Counted from the first letter of the stretch, positions 1 through 5,558 are shown. The stretch: DNA of 5,558 nucleotides from an uncultured Clostridia bacterium (GCA_946405675.1 CAMJIC010000170.1:1-5558); one strand, 5' to 3'. The notes: a model not told the origin generated them from the sequence alone. A program made the numbers and translations.

Positions 1-320
1 ATTCCCCTTGCAAGCAGGTTGGAATTCGTCTGCTGCATGATCTCTACCAGCGGCCTCTGGATCCCATCATAAATGCTTCCGATGAGTCCGGGGCCGAGTT
101 CTACGCTCAGAGGCGCTCCCGTTGACTCCACCGGTTCCCCGGGCGCCAGCCCCGCCGTCTCCTCATAGACCTGAACGGAGGCTTCGTCCCCATGGATCTC
201 GATGACCTCTCCGATCAGTCTTCTGTCCGAGACACGGCACACATCGAACATGTTCGCGTCGCGCATGCCTGTCGCAACGACAAGCGGGCCGGACACCTTC
301 TTGATTGTTCCTTTTGCCAT
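1..320 (-). CDS. ntpA: V-type ATPase catalytic subunit A, N-terminal part (cut by window edge)
   Basis: Catalytic, nucleotide-binding subunit of the V1 head, where ATP is hydrolysed (or made) in the cytoplasm. Only the first 106 codons plus two bases are present. They encode the N-terminal beta-barrel domain: MAKGTIKKVSGPLVV at residues 1-15, then the family-typical LGPGLIGSIYDGIQRPL at about 75-91. The P-loop, the bulge ('non-homologous') region and the catalytic residues lie beyond position 1. The ATG at 320-318 is chosen because the MAKGTI start is standard for the family and an AAAGG-type Shine-Dalgarno sequence lies about 8 nt upstream. Unlike the rest of the operon, the gene is separated from its upstream neighbour by 233 nt of repeat-containing sequence. 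The identification is secure; completeness cannot be judged from this window. Confidence 0.96.
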   Translation of the reverse strand, partial: MAKGTIKKVSGPLVVATGMRDANMFDVCRVSDRRLIGEVIEIHGDEASVQVYEETAGLAPGEPVESTGAPLSVELGPGLIGSIYDGIQRPLVEIMQQTNSNLLARG

Positions 321-346
321 ATCCTGCGCCTTTCTATCCGTTTATG

Positions 347-364
347 GATTCAGCGTGCTGAATC
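347..364. repeat. Perfect 18-bp palindrome just upstream of ntpA
   Basis: GATTCAGC, two central bases, then GCTGAATC: two perfect 8-bp arms. In the operon transcript this would fold as a 7-bp stem with a four-base loop (CACG on the minus strand). It ends 26 nt before the subunit A start codon and upstream of its RBS. No T-run follows, so it does not look like an intrinsic terminator. It could be an mRNA processing or stability hairpin for the A-B-D part of the transcript, or a protein-binding site. The role is inference; the palindrome is directly visible. Confidence 0.7.
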
Positions 365-387
365 ACTTGCTTCTTTCTGTTTTGACC

Positions 388-528
388 GTTCTGAACTGTT
401 ATGATTCTGCTCTTCTAACACTTCTGAGCAGTTATGACCCTGCTCCTGTAACGCTTCTGAGCAGTTATGGTTCTGCCCCTGTAACGCTTCTGAGCAGTTA
501 TGGTTCTGCCCCTGTAACTGTTCAGAAC
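388..528. repeat. Tandem array of 33-bp repeats bounded by an inverted repeat
   Basis: Four adjacent 33-bp units occupy 388-420, 421-453, 454-486 and 487-519. By eye, unit 3 and unit 4 match at 32/33 positions, unit 2 and unit 3 at 29/33, and unit 1 and unit 3 at 25/33. A truncated fifth unit follows at 520-528, and a much weaker copy may sit at 355-387. The ends form an imperfect terminal inverted repeat: GTTCTGAACTGTTAT at 388-402 against the reverse complement of 514-528, GTTCTGAACAGTTAC (13/15). Each end also carries the small palindrome GTTC-T/A-GAAC. A 7-bp stem, GGTTCTG at 502-508 with CAGAACC at 523-529, could form in RNA. The array fills most of the gap between subunits F and A. It looks like an expanded variable-number repeat or a REP/MITE-like insertion; no transposase is present. 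Confidence 0.9.
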
Positions 529-530
529 CC

Positions 531-557
531 GTTTTAAAAACCTGCTTTTTATGTCAA
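531..557 (-). promoter_or_regulatory. Possible internal promoter for ntpA and downstream genes
   Basis: On the minus strand a perfect TTGACA (557-552) overlaps the stop codon of the subunit F gene. A -10-like TAAAAC (536-531) lies 15 nt downstream, which is shorter than the usual 17, and the hexamer matches the consensus at only 4/6 positions. If active, transcription would begin near position 524 and place the whole repeat array in the 5' leader of ntpA. A and B are needed in three copies per enzyme, so extra transcription from here would make sense. The poor -10 and short spacer keep this tentative. Confidence 0.3.
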
Positions 558-883
558 TCCTTCCCGAAAATGATATCGCTTCCGACCGCCTGCTCCACCG
601 ATTTCTTAACAGCGTTCAGGCCATCGCCCGTATTCCCCGAGATTCCCGGGATCAGGATCACGGCAGGACTGAGCTGAAGCCGGAACCGGTCGATCTCCTC
701 CGGGATCCGTTTCGCCAGAGATTCCGTGATATAAATAATCTCATAATGGTTCTGGGAAAGCCGTTTCAGAAGATCCGCCGCGTCTGTCTCCGGATCATCC
801 GCCTCTACGCGAAAAGTATCCAGCCCAAGCGCGGAGAACCCGTAGATGGAATCCCAGTCCCCCATCACTGCTGCCTTATACAT
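554..883 (-). CDS. ntpG: V-type ATPase central-stalk subunit F (E. hirae NtpG)
   Basis: Small Rossmann-like subunit that binds subunit D in the central stalk of V1 and takes part in rotation and its regulation. The 109-residue length is normal for the family. Recognisable stretches are MYKAAVMGDWDSIYGFSALG at 1-20, YEIIYITESLA at about 47-57, PAVILIPGISGNTGDGL at about 73-89, and a C-terminal helix containing SVEQAVGSDI. The start overlaps the end of the subunit C gene by 8 nt (ATGTATAA on the minus strand), and only a weak AAAGGG-like site precedes it, so translational coupling to subunit C is likely. The TGA stop is followed by a C and then by 67 further open codons in the same frame (see findings). 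Symbols differ between naming systems: this is subunit F in the archaeal/eukaryotic-style scheme and NtpG in Enterococcus. Confidence 0.95.
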   Translation of the reverse strand: MYKAAVMGDWDSIYGFSALGLDTFRVEADDPETDAADLLKRLSQNHYEIIYITESLAKRIPEEIDRFRLQLSPAVILIPGISGNTGDGLNAVKKSVEQAVGSDIIFGKD

Positions 884-1841
884 ACATCACCCTTACCCTT
901 TCCCGGAGCATCTCCTCGGGAAGATTGTTCCTCTTCGCCGCCAGGATGATGCGTACCGTCCTGATCTCATTTTCACGGGCAAGAATGTAAGCCGCAATGG
1001 GACCGATGCCGAAAGGATTGTGGATCTCAGGACGGATTGTCTCGATCATCCTGTTGTCACACCACCGTTCAAAAGCCGCAACGGACTTCTTCAGCTCATC
1101 CACCGCGTCCGCGTAGTCCGTATGATCCAAGTATGCGCAGATTGCGTCCACCCCTGACGTGGCTGCGTCCGCAAGGAGCTCAATGTCCAGGCTGTCACAG
1201 GGAGCAAGCGCCTTCATCAGGAAGGAACGGTCCTTGCCGCATCTTGCGCACCGCACCGCAATCTTGATATCCCCCGTCGCGCAGATCAGCTCGCCATAGT
1301 CCTTCAGAAGCTTCTCCCCCGACGCGGCACCTGCCTTCCGGATTGCTTCGAGAGCCGCCCTGTCGATGATCGCATCGCACAGCTGTCCGTCCCTCGTCTG
1401 CAGCAAGGTCTCCTTCGCTTCCTGCGCCACCTGCCGCATGTCCTTCGGAAGCGCCTCGTAGTCAGATTCCTTCAGCGCAGTCTCGACAGCCGCCTGATCC
1501 AGCGTCCCATCCTCCAGATAGATCCCGGGATGTATTCCATCGATGCAGCTTTCCTTGACCGCCGCCTTCAGGTTATGGTAATCCGCCGACAGGCGGAACA
1601 CATCAAATATCTCCATGCGGTCCGGGACAAGCTCCCGGATGAAGCCCCATGTCTTCTTCTGCTCCTCGCGGAACATCTCCTCACTGGGAAGATCCGGGTT
1701 GCCCCACCCCTTCTCGTTCAGGATCCGAAGGCAGTCCTCCTCGCCGGAGGCCGCGCACAGCTGCCCGATCACGGCTTCACTCAGCAGGGACAGCTCACGG
1801 GAACGAACACGTGCGACCGCATAGATATATTGTTCGGCCAT
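876..1841 (-). CDS. ntpC: V-type ATPase subunit C (AC39/d-like rotor-to-stalk connector)
   Basis: Funnel-shaped subunit that sits on the K ring and connects it to the central stalk D-F. It has 321 residues, slightly shorter than many homologues (about 330-350) but with both ends intact. The start MAEQYIYAVARVRSRE is typical of the family. The C-terminal core at about 275-307 reads NPFGIGPIAAYILARENEIR followed by TVRIILAAKRNNL, and the protein ends in RERVRVMYV, as homologues do. The protein is otherwise helical and has no membrane segment. The start is fixed by a strong AAAGGAGG (1855-1848) 6 nt before the ATG. It lies 26 nt after the subunit E stop, and its own TAA stop is inside the first codons of the subunit F gene. 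Confidence 0.95.
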   Translation of the reverse strand: MAEQYIYAVARVRSRELSLLSEAVIGQLCAASGEEDCLRILNEKGWGNPDLPSEEMFREEQKKTWGFIRELVPDRMEIFDVFRLSADYHNLKAAVKESCIDGIHPGIYLEDGTLDQAAVETALKESDYEALPKDMRQVAQEAKETLLQTRDGQLCDAIIDRAALEAIRKAGAASGEKLLKDYGELICATGDIKIAVRCARCGKDRSFLMKALAPCDSLDIELLADAATSGVDAICAYLDHTDYADAVDELKKSVAAFERWCDNRMIETIRPEIHNPFGIGPIAAYILARENEIRTVRIILAAKRNNLPEEMLRERVRVMYV

Positions 1842-1867
1842 TGTATTCCTCCTTTCAGGATCCTCTC

Positions 1868-2458
1868 TCAGGAGAACAGGACCTTCCCTGCCGCATCCGT
1901 CATTACATCTTTCTTTTCCTCAAAGATCTCCTCCACGGACAGATTCTGCTCCAGCCCGTCATACTTCAGGATGAAGCCGCCCACGATCTTCGCGTCCTCC
2001 CTGGACACGCTCAGGCTGGCTCCCTTAGGGAGCGCCGCGACAAGCTTCGTGGCAAAATCCTTGGGCAGGCGGTCAAAATCATGCCTGTTGAAGCAGATCT
2101 CCCCTTCCCGCGGGAGGGCATTCTTTGTGACCAGCTTCAGGATCACCGCGAAATACTTCTCTGCCGGGAGGCTGACAAAAGCCTCCTTGGCCCGCGTGAT
2201 CACATCCCCGATCAGCTCCTGCTTCGCATGAAGGAGCATACGCCTTCCCTCCAGCGCCGCGGCGGAATCCGCCCTGGCAATCAGATCCTCCGCCTGCAGC
2301 CTTGCCCGGTCCAGGATCTTCTTCGCCTGCTCGTCCGCCTCTTTCCTGGCCTGATCCATCTGCGCGTCATATCCGGCCTTTGCCTCACGCATCACGGAAT
2401 CGACCGCTTTCGCGGATTCGCTTCGGATATCCTCTAATATCTTATCTAAACCTGCCAT
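1868..2458 (-). CDS. ntpE: V-type ATPase peripheral-stalk subunit E
   Basis: Stator subunit that pairs with the coiled-coil G/H subunit to form the peripheral stalks holding the catalytic head against subunit I. It has 196 residues, close to the family norm. Residues 1 to about 95 form a long charged and alanine-rich helix (MAGLDKILEDIRSESAKAV onwards). Residues from about 100 form the globular head-binding domain, with the family signature IVGGFILKYDGLEQNLSVEE near the C-terminus. The gene starts 12 nt after the subunit K stop, and its Shine-Dalgarno sequence (TAAGGAG) overlaps that TAA stop codon. It ends in TGA, followed at once by the RBS of the subunit C gene, so TGA is used here as a genuine stop. 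Confidence 0.95.
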   Translation of the reverse strand: MAGLDKILEDIRSESAKAVDSVMREAKAGYDAQMDQARKEADEQAKKILDRARLQAEDLIARADSAAALEGRRMLLHAKQELIGDVITRAKEAFVSLPAEKYFAVILKLVTKNALPREGEICFNRHDFDRLPKDFATKLVAALPKGASLSVSREDAKIVGGFILKYDGLEQNLSVEEIFEEKKDVMTDAAGKVLFS

Positions 2459-2470
2459 TGAACTGTCTCC

Positions 2471-2956
2471 TTAAGCAGCCATTCCGGAAACACCAAAGAT
2501 CGCCAGAATGGAGATCAGCAGCGCCAGGATCGCGTACGTCTCGACCATGGCCGGGAAAATCATGGATTTACCAAAGGTTTCCTGCTTCTTGGTTACCATC
2601 GCGATGGAAGCGACAGAGGTCTTGCCCTGGTTGATCGCGGAGATCGGCTCAACAATGATGACCGGGACGCAGGCCGCAAGATACAGAAGACCGGTGGAAA
2701 GGGACATGTTCGGATCCGCGCCTCCGCCCAGAAGCCCGATCTGGGACAGGCAGATAAATGCGATCAGCAGTCCGTAAATTCCCTGGGTGCCGGGGAGCAG
2801 CTGAAGGATCAGGACCTTGGAAAACAGGTCAGGGTTATCCGTACAGGAGCCTGCCGCCGCCTGGCCGGCAATGCCGACGCCCCGTGCGCTGCCAAGTCCC
2901 GAAGTTGCCGCTGCAAGTGCTGCTCCGGTAAGAGCAAAGAACAATCCCAAACTCAT
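2471..2956 (-). CDS. ntpK: V-type ATPase membrane rotor subunit K (16-kDa proteolipid, Na+ type)
   Basis: Proteolipid of the membrane ion-translocating ring. It has 161 residues and four predicted membrane helices, arranged as two homologous hairpins. The first hairpin has the TSGLGSARGVGIAGQAAAG motif (18-36) and LILQLLPGTQGIYG (49-62); the second has AINQGKTSVASIAM (107-120) and AMVETYAILALLIS (136-149). The single ion-binding carboxylate is E139, and the first hairpin lacks one, as in E. hirae NtpK. The other Na+-site positions are also kept: L54, T57, Q58, Q110, plus Y61, which hydrogen-bonds the glutamate. This predicts Na+ rather than H+ transport (inference from the residues). A glycine-rich loop, GGGADPN, separates the hairpins. 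The gene starts 2 nt after the subunit I stop, and its RBS (AAGGAGG, 2973-2967) lies within the last codons of subunit I, so the two are translationally coupled. Confidence 0.96.
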   Translation of the reverse strand: MSLGLFFALTGAALAAATSGLGSARGVGIAGQAAAGSCTDNPDLFSKVLILQLLPGTQGIYGLLIAFICLSQIGLLGGGADPNMSLSTGLLYLAACVPVIIVEPISAINQGKTSVASIAMVTKKQETFGKSMIFPAMVETYAILALLISILAIFGVSGMAA

Positions 2957-2958
2957 AA

Positions 2959-4974
2959 TTACATTTCCTCCTTAAACTTGTAATACTTCGTATTTGCAGC
3001 GAAGGGACGGAACTTCTTCCCGCCGCCCTCGTAGAACTTTCCGAAAAACTCGACGTATGTCAGACGGTTTGTGTGGACATACGCGCCGAGCGCATTGATC
3101 GCAAGGTTCAGCACATTTCCGATCAGGAACACAACGATGAACATGACCGCTCCCGGGATGGAGCTTCCTCCCATGCTTCCCATGGAGTTAAATACCTGCG
3201 CGATGACACCTGTTGCAAGTCCCAGCGCCAGAAGCCTGGAATAGGACAGGATGTCGCTCAGCCAGCCCGAGATACCGTACAGCGCGTACAGCCCCTTCAG
3301 GATGCGCTTGACCCAGTTCTTCGACTCCCTGCCGCCGGTAAGAATGATCCCCACCGCCGAAATGACCATCAGCACCATCATCGGAGTCTTGAGGGATGCC
3401 GGAAGCGAGCTTACCGAAAGCATCTCCGCCATGGTGGGAACCGTCAGCAGGAAAACGATGCAGCTGATCAGGAGCACATACCACAGAACCACGTCATAGA
3501 CCATGTCCATGATCTTCTTTTCCTTGATCAGCATATAGGCCTTCGCGCCAAGTCCCACAAACATGTGGATCAGGGCAATGATAAAGCAGAACGTGAGCAT
3601 CCGCATGGGCTCATCCAGGGGGGCGAACCACAAAGGCTTCAGCCCGAAATCAGTTCCCTTCCCGAAGAAGGTCTGTCCGATTACCGAAACCGCGTCTCCA
3701 AAGAAGGAGCCGAACATGAATCCCCAGAAGGTCGTCGCGATCCCGCAGAAGAAAAACATGCGCATCGTCTTCTTCATGCCCTCTTCCATCTTCCCGCCGA
3801 ACTTCACAAGGATCACCCCCGTGGCCACAAACAGCAGGATGCCGTACCCCGCGTCCGAAAGCATGATGCCAAACAGGATGTAGTAAAAGAGCGATGACAG
3901 GAAGGTCGGATCGATCTCCTTCTTGCCCGGGAGCGAATAGCTCTCGGTGACGCCCTCCAGCGGTGAAGCAAATCCATTGTTCTTCAGTAGGATCGGCGGT
4001 TTCTCCTTCTTGCCGGGATTCTTGATCTCCACGGCCACGTCAAACCGGCGCTCCAGCCGGCTGGCCAGATCCTGTGCCTGGGCCGCCGGGACGAATCCCT
4101 CCAGGAAAAACACTCTCCTTGACTGGAGCAGCTGTGAGATCACTCCGTACTTTTCCGCGCGGATCGCAAAATAATCCGACACAAACCGGATCTCCTCCCG
4201 GCGGTCCGCATAGGAACGGATCTTCCCCGCCGTCTTCTCAATCTCCGTCTGGGTACGTGCGATCTCCTCTTCAATCTCCTTGATCCGCTGGGCAGGATTC
4301 ATGCCGGTCACAGGAGGCGCGGCAAAATTCATACGCCTGAGTGCTTCCCTGACCGCGGCCTGATCCTTCCGCTCACATACCAGGAAAATGCAGGTCTGCG
4401 TCGCATCTGAGAAAATGATGTCCCCGTGAAAGGTCTCTACCTTTGACAGCTTCTTCAGCTGGGTATAGAACTCATCCAGCAGATACTCGCCCTGCAGCGT
4501 TCCGGTAAATACCGCACAGGTTCTGGTCTCAGAAAGATCAAGGGGAATATCAAGCTTCATCCATGGCTCGAGTGCCTTCTTCTGATCCTCAAGCTTCGGA
4601 ATCCGCGACACAAGGTCCGCATACTCCTTTTCCGTCTCAAGGATCTTTGCGCACACTGCCAGGATTTCCGCGCTCTTGCCTGCCCACTGGTCGAATGCTT
4701 CCCTGGAGAGCTCCTTCCTTCCCTCAAGGCTCGCCAGGAGTCCCGTCTTCTCCGGCGCCATACGCTTCAGCACCGCAAGCGCGTCCTCCGCCTTATCACT
4801 GTTCTTGAGGAATACCTGCTGCGACTTCGACATATCCGTCTTCCGGAAGACGTCGTCCTCTTTTCCTCTGATCGAGATCTGTACCGCGCCCAGCACCTGC
4901 AGATATTCCAGAACGGCTTTTCGATCCGCCTTCATCGCGGCGACCGAAATTCGTTTCATCGGAACTACAGACAT
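2959..4974 (-). CDS. ntpI: V-type ATPase membrane stator subunit I (a-subunit homologue)
   Basis: Stator subunit of the membrane sector; it forms the two ion half-channels next to the K ring and anchors the peripheral stalks. It has 671 residues, the usual length. Residues 1 to about 345 are the cytoplasmic arm, with helical segments around 50-135 and 225-285. From about 355 to 640 there are seven or eight membrane helices, with family stretches FLSSLFYYILFGIMLSDAGY (358-377) and GIATTFWGFMFGSFFGD (411-427). The key channel arginine is R580 in DILSYSRLLALGLATG, aligned with Arg735 of yeast Vph1. The C-terminal LTYVEFFGKFYEGGG and KFRPF are typical. The start MSVVPMKRIS is conserved in form; an AAAGGAG lies about 12 nt upstream, a rather long spacing. 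It begins 34 nt after the coiled-coil subunit gene. Its last codons include the subunit K RBS. Confidence 0.97.
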   Translation of the reverse strand: MSVVPMKRISVAAMKADRKAVLEYLQVLGAVQISIRGKEDDVFRKTDMSKSQQVFLKNSDKAEDALAVLKRMAPEKTGLLASLEGRKELSREAFDQWAGKSAEILAVCAKILETEKEYADLVSRIPKLEDQKKALEPWMKLDIPLDLSETRTCAVFTGTLQGEYLLDEFYTQLKKLSKVETFHGDIIFSDATQTCIFLVCERKDQAAVREALRRMNFAAPPVTGMNPAQRIKEIEEEIARTQTEIEKTAGKIRSYADRREEIRFVSDYFAIRAEKYGVISQLLQSRRVFFLEGFVPAAQAQDLASRLERRFDVAVEIKNPGKKEKPPILLKNNGFASPLEGVTESYSLPGKKEIDPTFLSSLFYYILFGIMLSDAGYGILLFVATGVILVKFGGKMEEGMKKTMRMFFFCGIATTFWGFMFGSFFGDAVSVIGQTFFGKGTDFGLKPLWFAPLDEPMRMLTFCFIIALIHMFVGLGAKAYMLIKEKKIMDMVYDVVLWYVLLISCIVFLLTVPTMAEMLSVSSLPASLKTPMMVLMVISAVGIILTGGRESKNWVKRILKGLYALYGISGWLSDILSYSRLLALGLATGVIAQVFNSMGSMGGSSIPGAVMFIVVFLIGNVLNLAINALGAYVHTNRLTYVEFFGKFYEGGGKKFRPFAANTKYYKFKEEM

Positions 4975-5008
4975 AGGCTGTTATTTCTCCTTTCCGTCAG
5001 TGAAATGC

Positions 5009-5326
5009 TCAGTCCATGCCGGAAGCAATGGCAAGGATCGCCTTCACCGCCGACCCGCTTCTCTGCGCGGCGGACGCTTTCAGCTGATCCACAGCTTTCT
5101 TTGCCTCCTGGGACTTTTGTCCAACCAGTTCCTTCTGCCTTGCCTCAGCCTCCTGGATGATCGCCTGCGCATCAGCATGCGCCTTTTTGACGGCCTCCCG
5201 GATCAATGCCTCGGCATCATCCTTGGTCTTAGAGGCGAGCTCCCTGGCATCAGCAGCGGCCTTCTTCTCGGCCTCCATTGTCTGCTGCTCGACCTCACGG
5301 ATCGCATCAATGGTACTTTTCGCCAT
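5009..5326 (-). CDS. ntpF: V-type ATPase peripheral-stalk coiled-coil subunit (G/H; E. hirae NtpF position)
   Basis: Stator subunit expected to pair with subunit E in the peripheral stalk. It has 105 residues, MAKSTIDAIREVEQQTMEA onwards, and is nearly all one charged, alanine-rich helix up to about residue 95, with no membrane segment. Family members diverge strongly, so the call rests on the coiled-coil pattern, the length and the position as first gene of the ntp order. The ATG at 5326-5324 is preferred because AGGAGG (5339-5334) sits 7 nt before it. A longer frame beginning at TTG 5413 was rejected: it would start at the predicted transcription start and cross the leader hairpins. The stop is TGA, 34 nt before subunit I. 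The symbol follows the Enterococcus operon; other schemes call this subunit G, H or AhaH. Confidence 0.88.
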   Translation of the reverse strand: MAKSTIDAIREVEQQTMEAEKKAAADARELASKTKDDAEALIREAVKKAHADAQAIIQEAEARQKELVGQKSQEAKKAVDQLKASAAQRSGSAVKAILAIASGMD

Positions 5327-5333
5327 TCCGGCA

Positions 5334-5339
5334 CCTCCT
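5334..5339 (-). promoter_or_regulatory. Strong RBS of the first operon gene
   Basis: AGGAGG on the minus strand, 7 nt before the ATG at 5326. It decides the start in favour of the 105-residue product over the longer TTG-initiated frame. Confidence 0.85.
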
Positions 5340-5350
5340 GTGCTTAACCC

Positions 5351-5375
5351 GGATCCGCCAAAAAACCGCAGATCC
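5351..5375 (-). promoter_or_regulatory. Leader hairpin next to the RBS
   Basis: On the minus strand GGATCTGC (5375-5368) and GCGGATCC (5358-5351) can pair over 8 positions with one G-U, around a nine-base loop containing six T. It lies 11 nt upstream of the AGGAGG. It is not a terminator, because the T-run is in the loop. It could influence ribosome access or mRNA stability; no function is shown by the sequence. Confidence 0.45.
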
Positions 5376-5386
5376 AGAGCATCTTT

Positions 5387-5401
5387 TCGGCTGTCAGCCG
5401 A
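5387..5401 (-). promoter_or_regulatory. Leader hairpin near the 5' end of the transcript
   Basis: TCGGCT, a three-base loop, then AGCCGA: a perfect 6-bp stem about 12 nt after the predicted transcription start. On the minus strand it is followed by AAAA, so it is not an intrinsic terminator for the operon. A 5'-proximal hairpin of this kind often protects mRNA from decay; that role is inferred here. Confidence 0.5.
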
Positions 5402-5419
5402 CCTATAATACAATAGAAA

Positions 5420-5448
5420 ATTTTAGCACATGGCATTTTTCCAGTCAA
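5420..5448 (-). promoter_or_regulatory. Main operon promoter (sigma-A type)
   Basis: On the minus strand, -35 TTGACT (5448-5443), a 17-nt spacer, and -10 TAAAAT (5425-5420). The -10 is preceded by TG one base upstream (TGCTAAAAT), an extended -10. Both hexamers match consensus at 5/6 positions and the spacing is ideal. Transcription should start near 5413, giving a leader of about 87 nt before the first gene. No clear operator or riboswitch was recognised in the leader. Confidence 0.8.
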
Positions 5449-5471
5449 TGTGCGGATTGGGCATCATTGCT

Positions 5472-5528
5472 GGTTACAGTTCACTATCGTTACAAGTCAC
5501 ACCCTGGCCAGGTTGCTGTTCACTGAAC
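5472..5528. repeat. Short repeated motif and palindromes upstream of the promoter
   Basis: Three direct near-copies of a GTTACAGTTCAC-like motif occur at 5473-5484 (GTTACAGTTCAC), 5489-5500 (GTTACAAGTCAC) and 5512-5523 (GTTGCTGTTCAC). Two palindromes are embedded: CCTGGCCAGG (5503-5512) and GTTCACTGAAC (5518-5528). The core resembles the right end of the 33-bp array (GTAACTGTTCA, 514-524). This looks like an intergenic repeat element. The region lies upstream of the -35, so an operator role is possible too. No gene was recognised in 5449-5558, where all three minus-strand frames hit a stop; the last bases may border a neighbouring gene outside the window. Confidence 0.6.
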
Positions 5529-5558
5529 GGCCGGGCAGGCTATGGATTGCACGAGGAG

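Noticed and set aside
388..528. CRISPR array
   Set aside because: The units are directly adjacent with no unique spacers between them, so this is a tandem repeat.
202..537. Plus-strand frame encoding 11-residue repeats (LLSSYGSAPVT)
   Set aside because: The periodicity comes from the 33-bp DNA repeat. The first part is antisense to subunit A, there is no RBS, and transcription here runs the other way.
554..556. TGA of subunit F as a recoded sense codon (selenocysteine or tryptophan)
   Set aside because: TGA ends other genes here (subunit E and the coiled-coil subunit), the F protein is full length without the extension, and no selenocysteine-insertion structure was recognised.
1649..2437. 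Plus-strand open frame of 262 codons across subunits C and E
   Set aside because: It lies antisense to two certain genes, spans their junction, and has no RBS or recognisable domain.
3073..3897. Long plus-strand open frame (274 codons) opposite subunit I
   Set aside because: It is antisense to a clear subunit I gene. The protein is His/Arg/Asp-rich with no family resemblance, which is the usual shadow of a GC-rich coding strand.
5387..5401. Intrinsic terminator in the leader
   Set aside because: The 6-bp stem is short and no T-run follows on either strand.
5327..5413. N-terminal extension of the coiled-coil subunit from TTG at 5413
   Set aside because: The TTG coincides with the predicted transcription start and has no RBS. 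The extension would read through leader hairpins, and AGGAGG marks the downstream ATG.

Overview
The window carries the promoter-proximal part of one minus-strand operon encoding a bacterial V-type (V/A-type) rotary ATPase. Reading right to left, the genes are a coiled-coil peripheral-stalk subunit (G/H type), then I, K, E, C, F, and the first 106 codons of catalytic subunit A, which runs off the left edge. This is the Enterococcus hirae ntpF-I-K-E-C-G-A order; B and D would be expected just beyond position 1. Strong AGGAGG-type ribosome binding sites, fairly GC-rich coding sequence and the protein sequences suggest a Firmicute, most likely a gut Clostridia/Lachnospiraceae species. That assignment is an inference, not a database result.

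Layout: 5449-5558 is an upstream intergenic stretch with a repeated 12-13 bp motif and palindromes. A good sigma-A-like promoter (5420-5448) drives leftward transcription, followed by a leader of about 87 nt with two hairpins and a strong RBS. The six complete genes lie between 5326 and 554 with very small gaps (2-34 nt), or an 8-nt overlap for C/F. A 233-nt gap then separates subunit F from subunit A. It holds four tandem 33-bp repeats bounded by an inverted repeat, a perfect 18-bp palindrome, and a possible internal promoter.

How the genes work together: I plus the K ring form the membrane ion channel and rotor, E plus the coiled-coil G/H subunit form the peripheral stalks, C links the rotor to the central stalk, F sits on the central stalk, and A (with B and D off the window) forms the catalytic head. 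Subunit K keeps every residue position used as a Na+ ligand in E. hirae NtpK, so a sodium-translocating enzyme is the best prediction.

The genes themselves are a known system. The unusual part is the repeat-filled F-A gap. It stays open in the subunit F reading frame for 67 codons past the F stop and closes only 29 nt before the subunit A start. I found no RNA genes, CRISPR arrays, insertion sequences or clear terminators.
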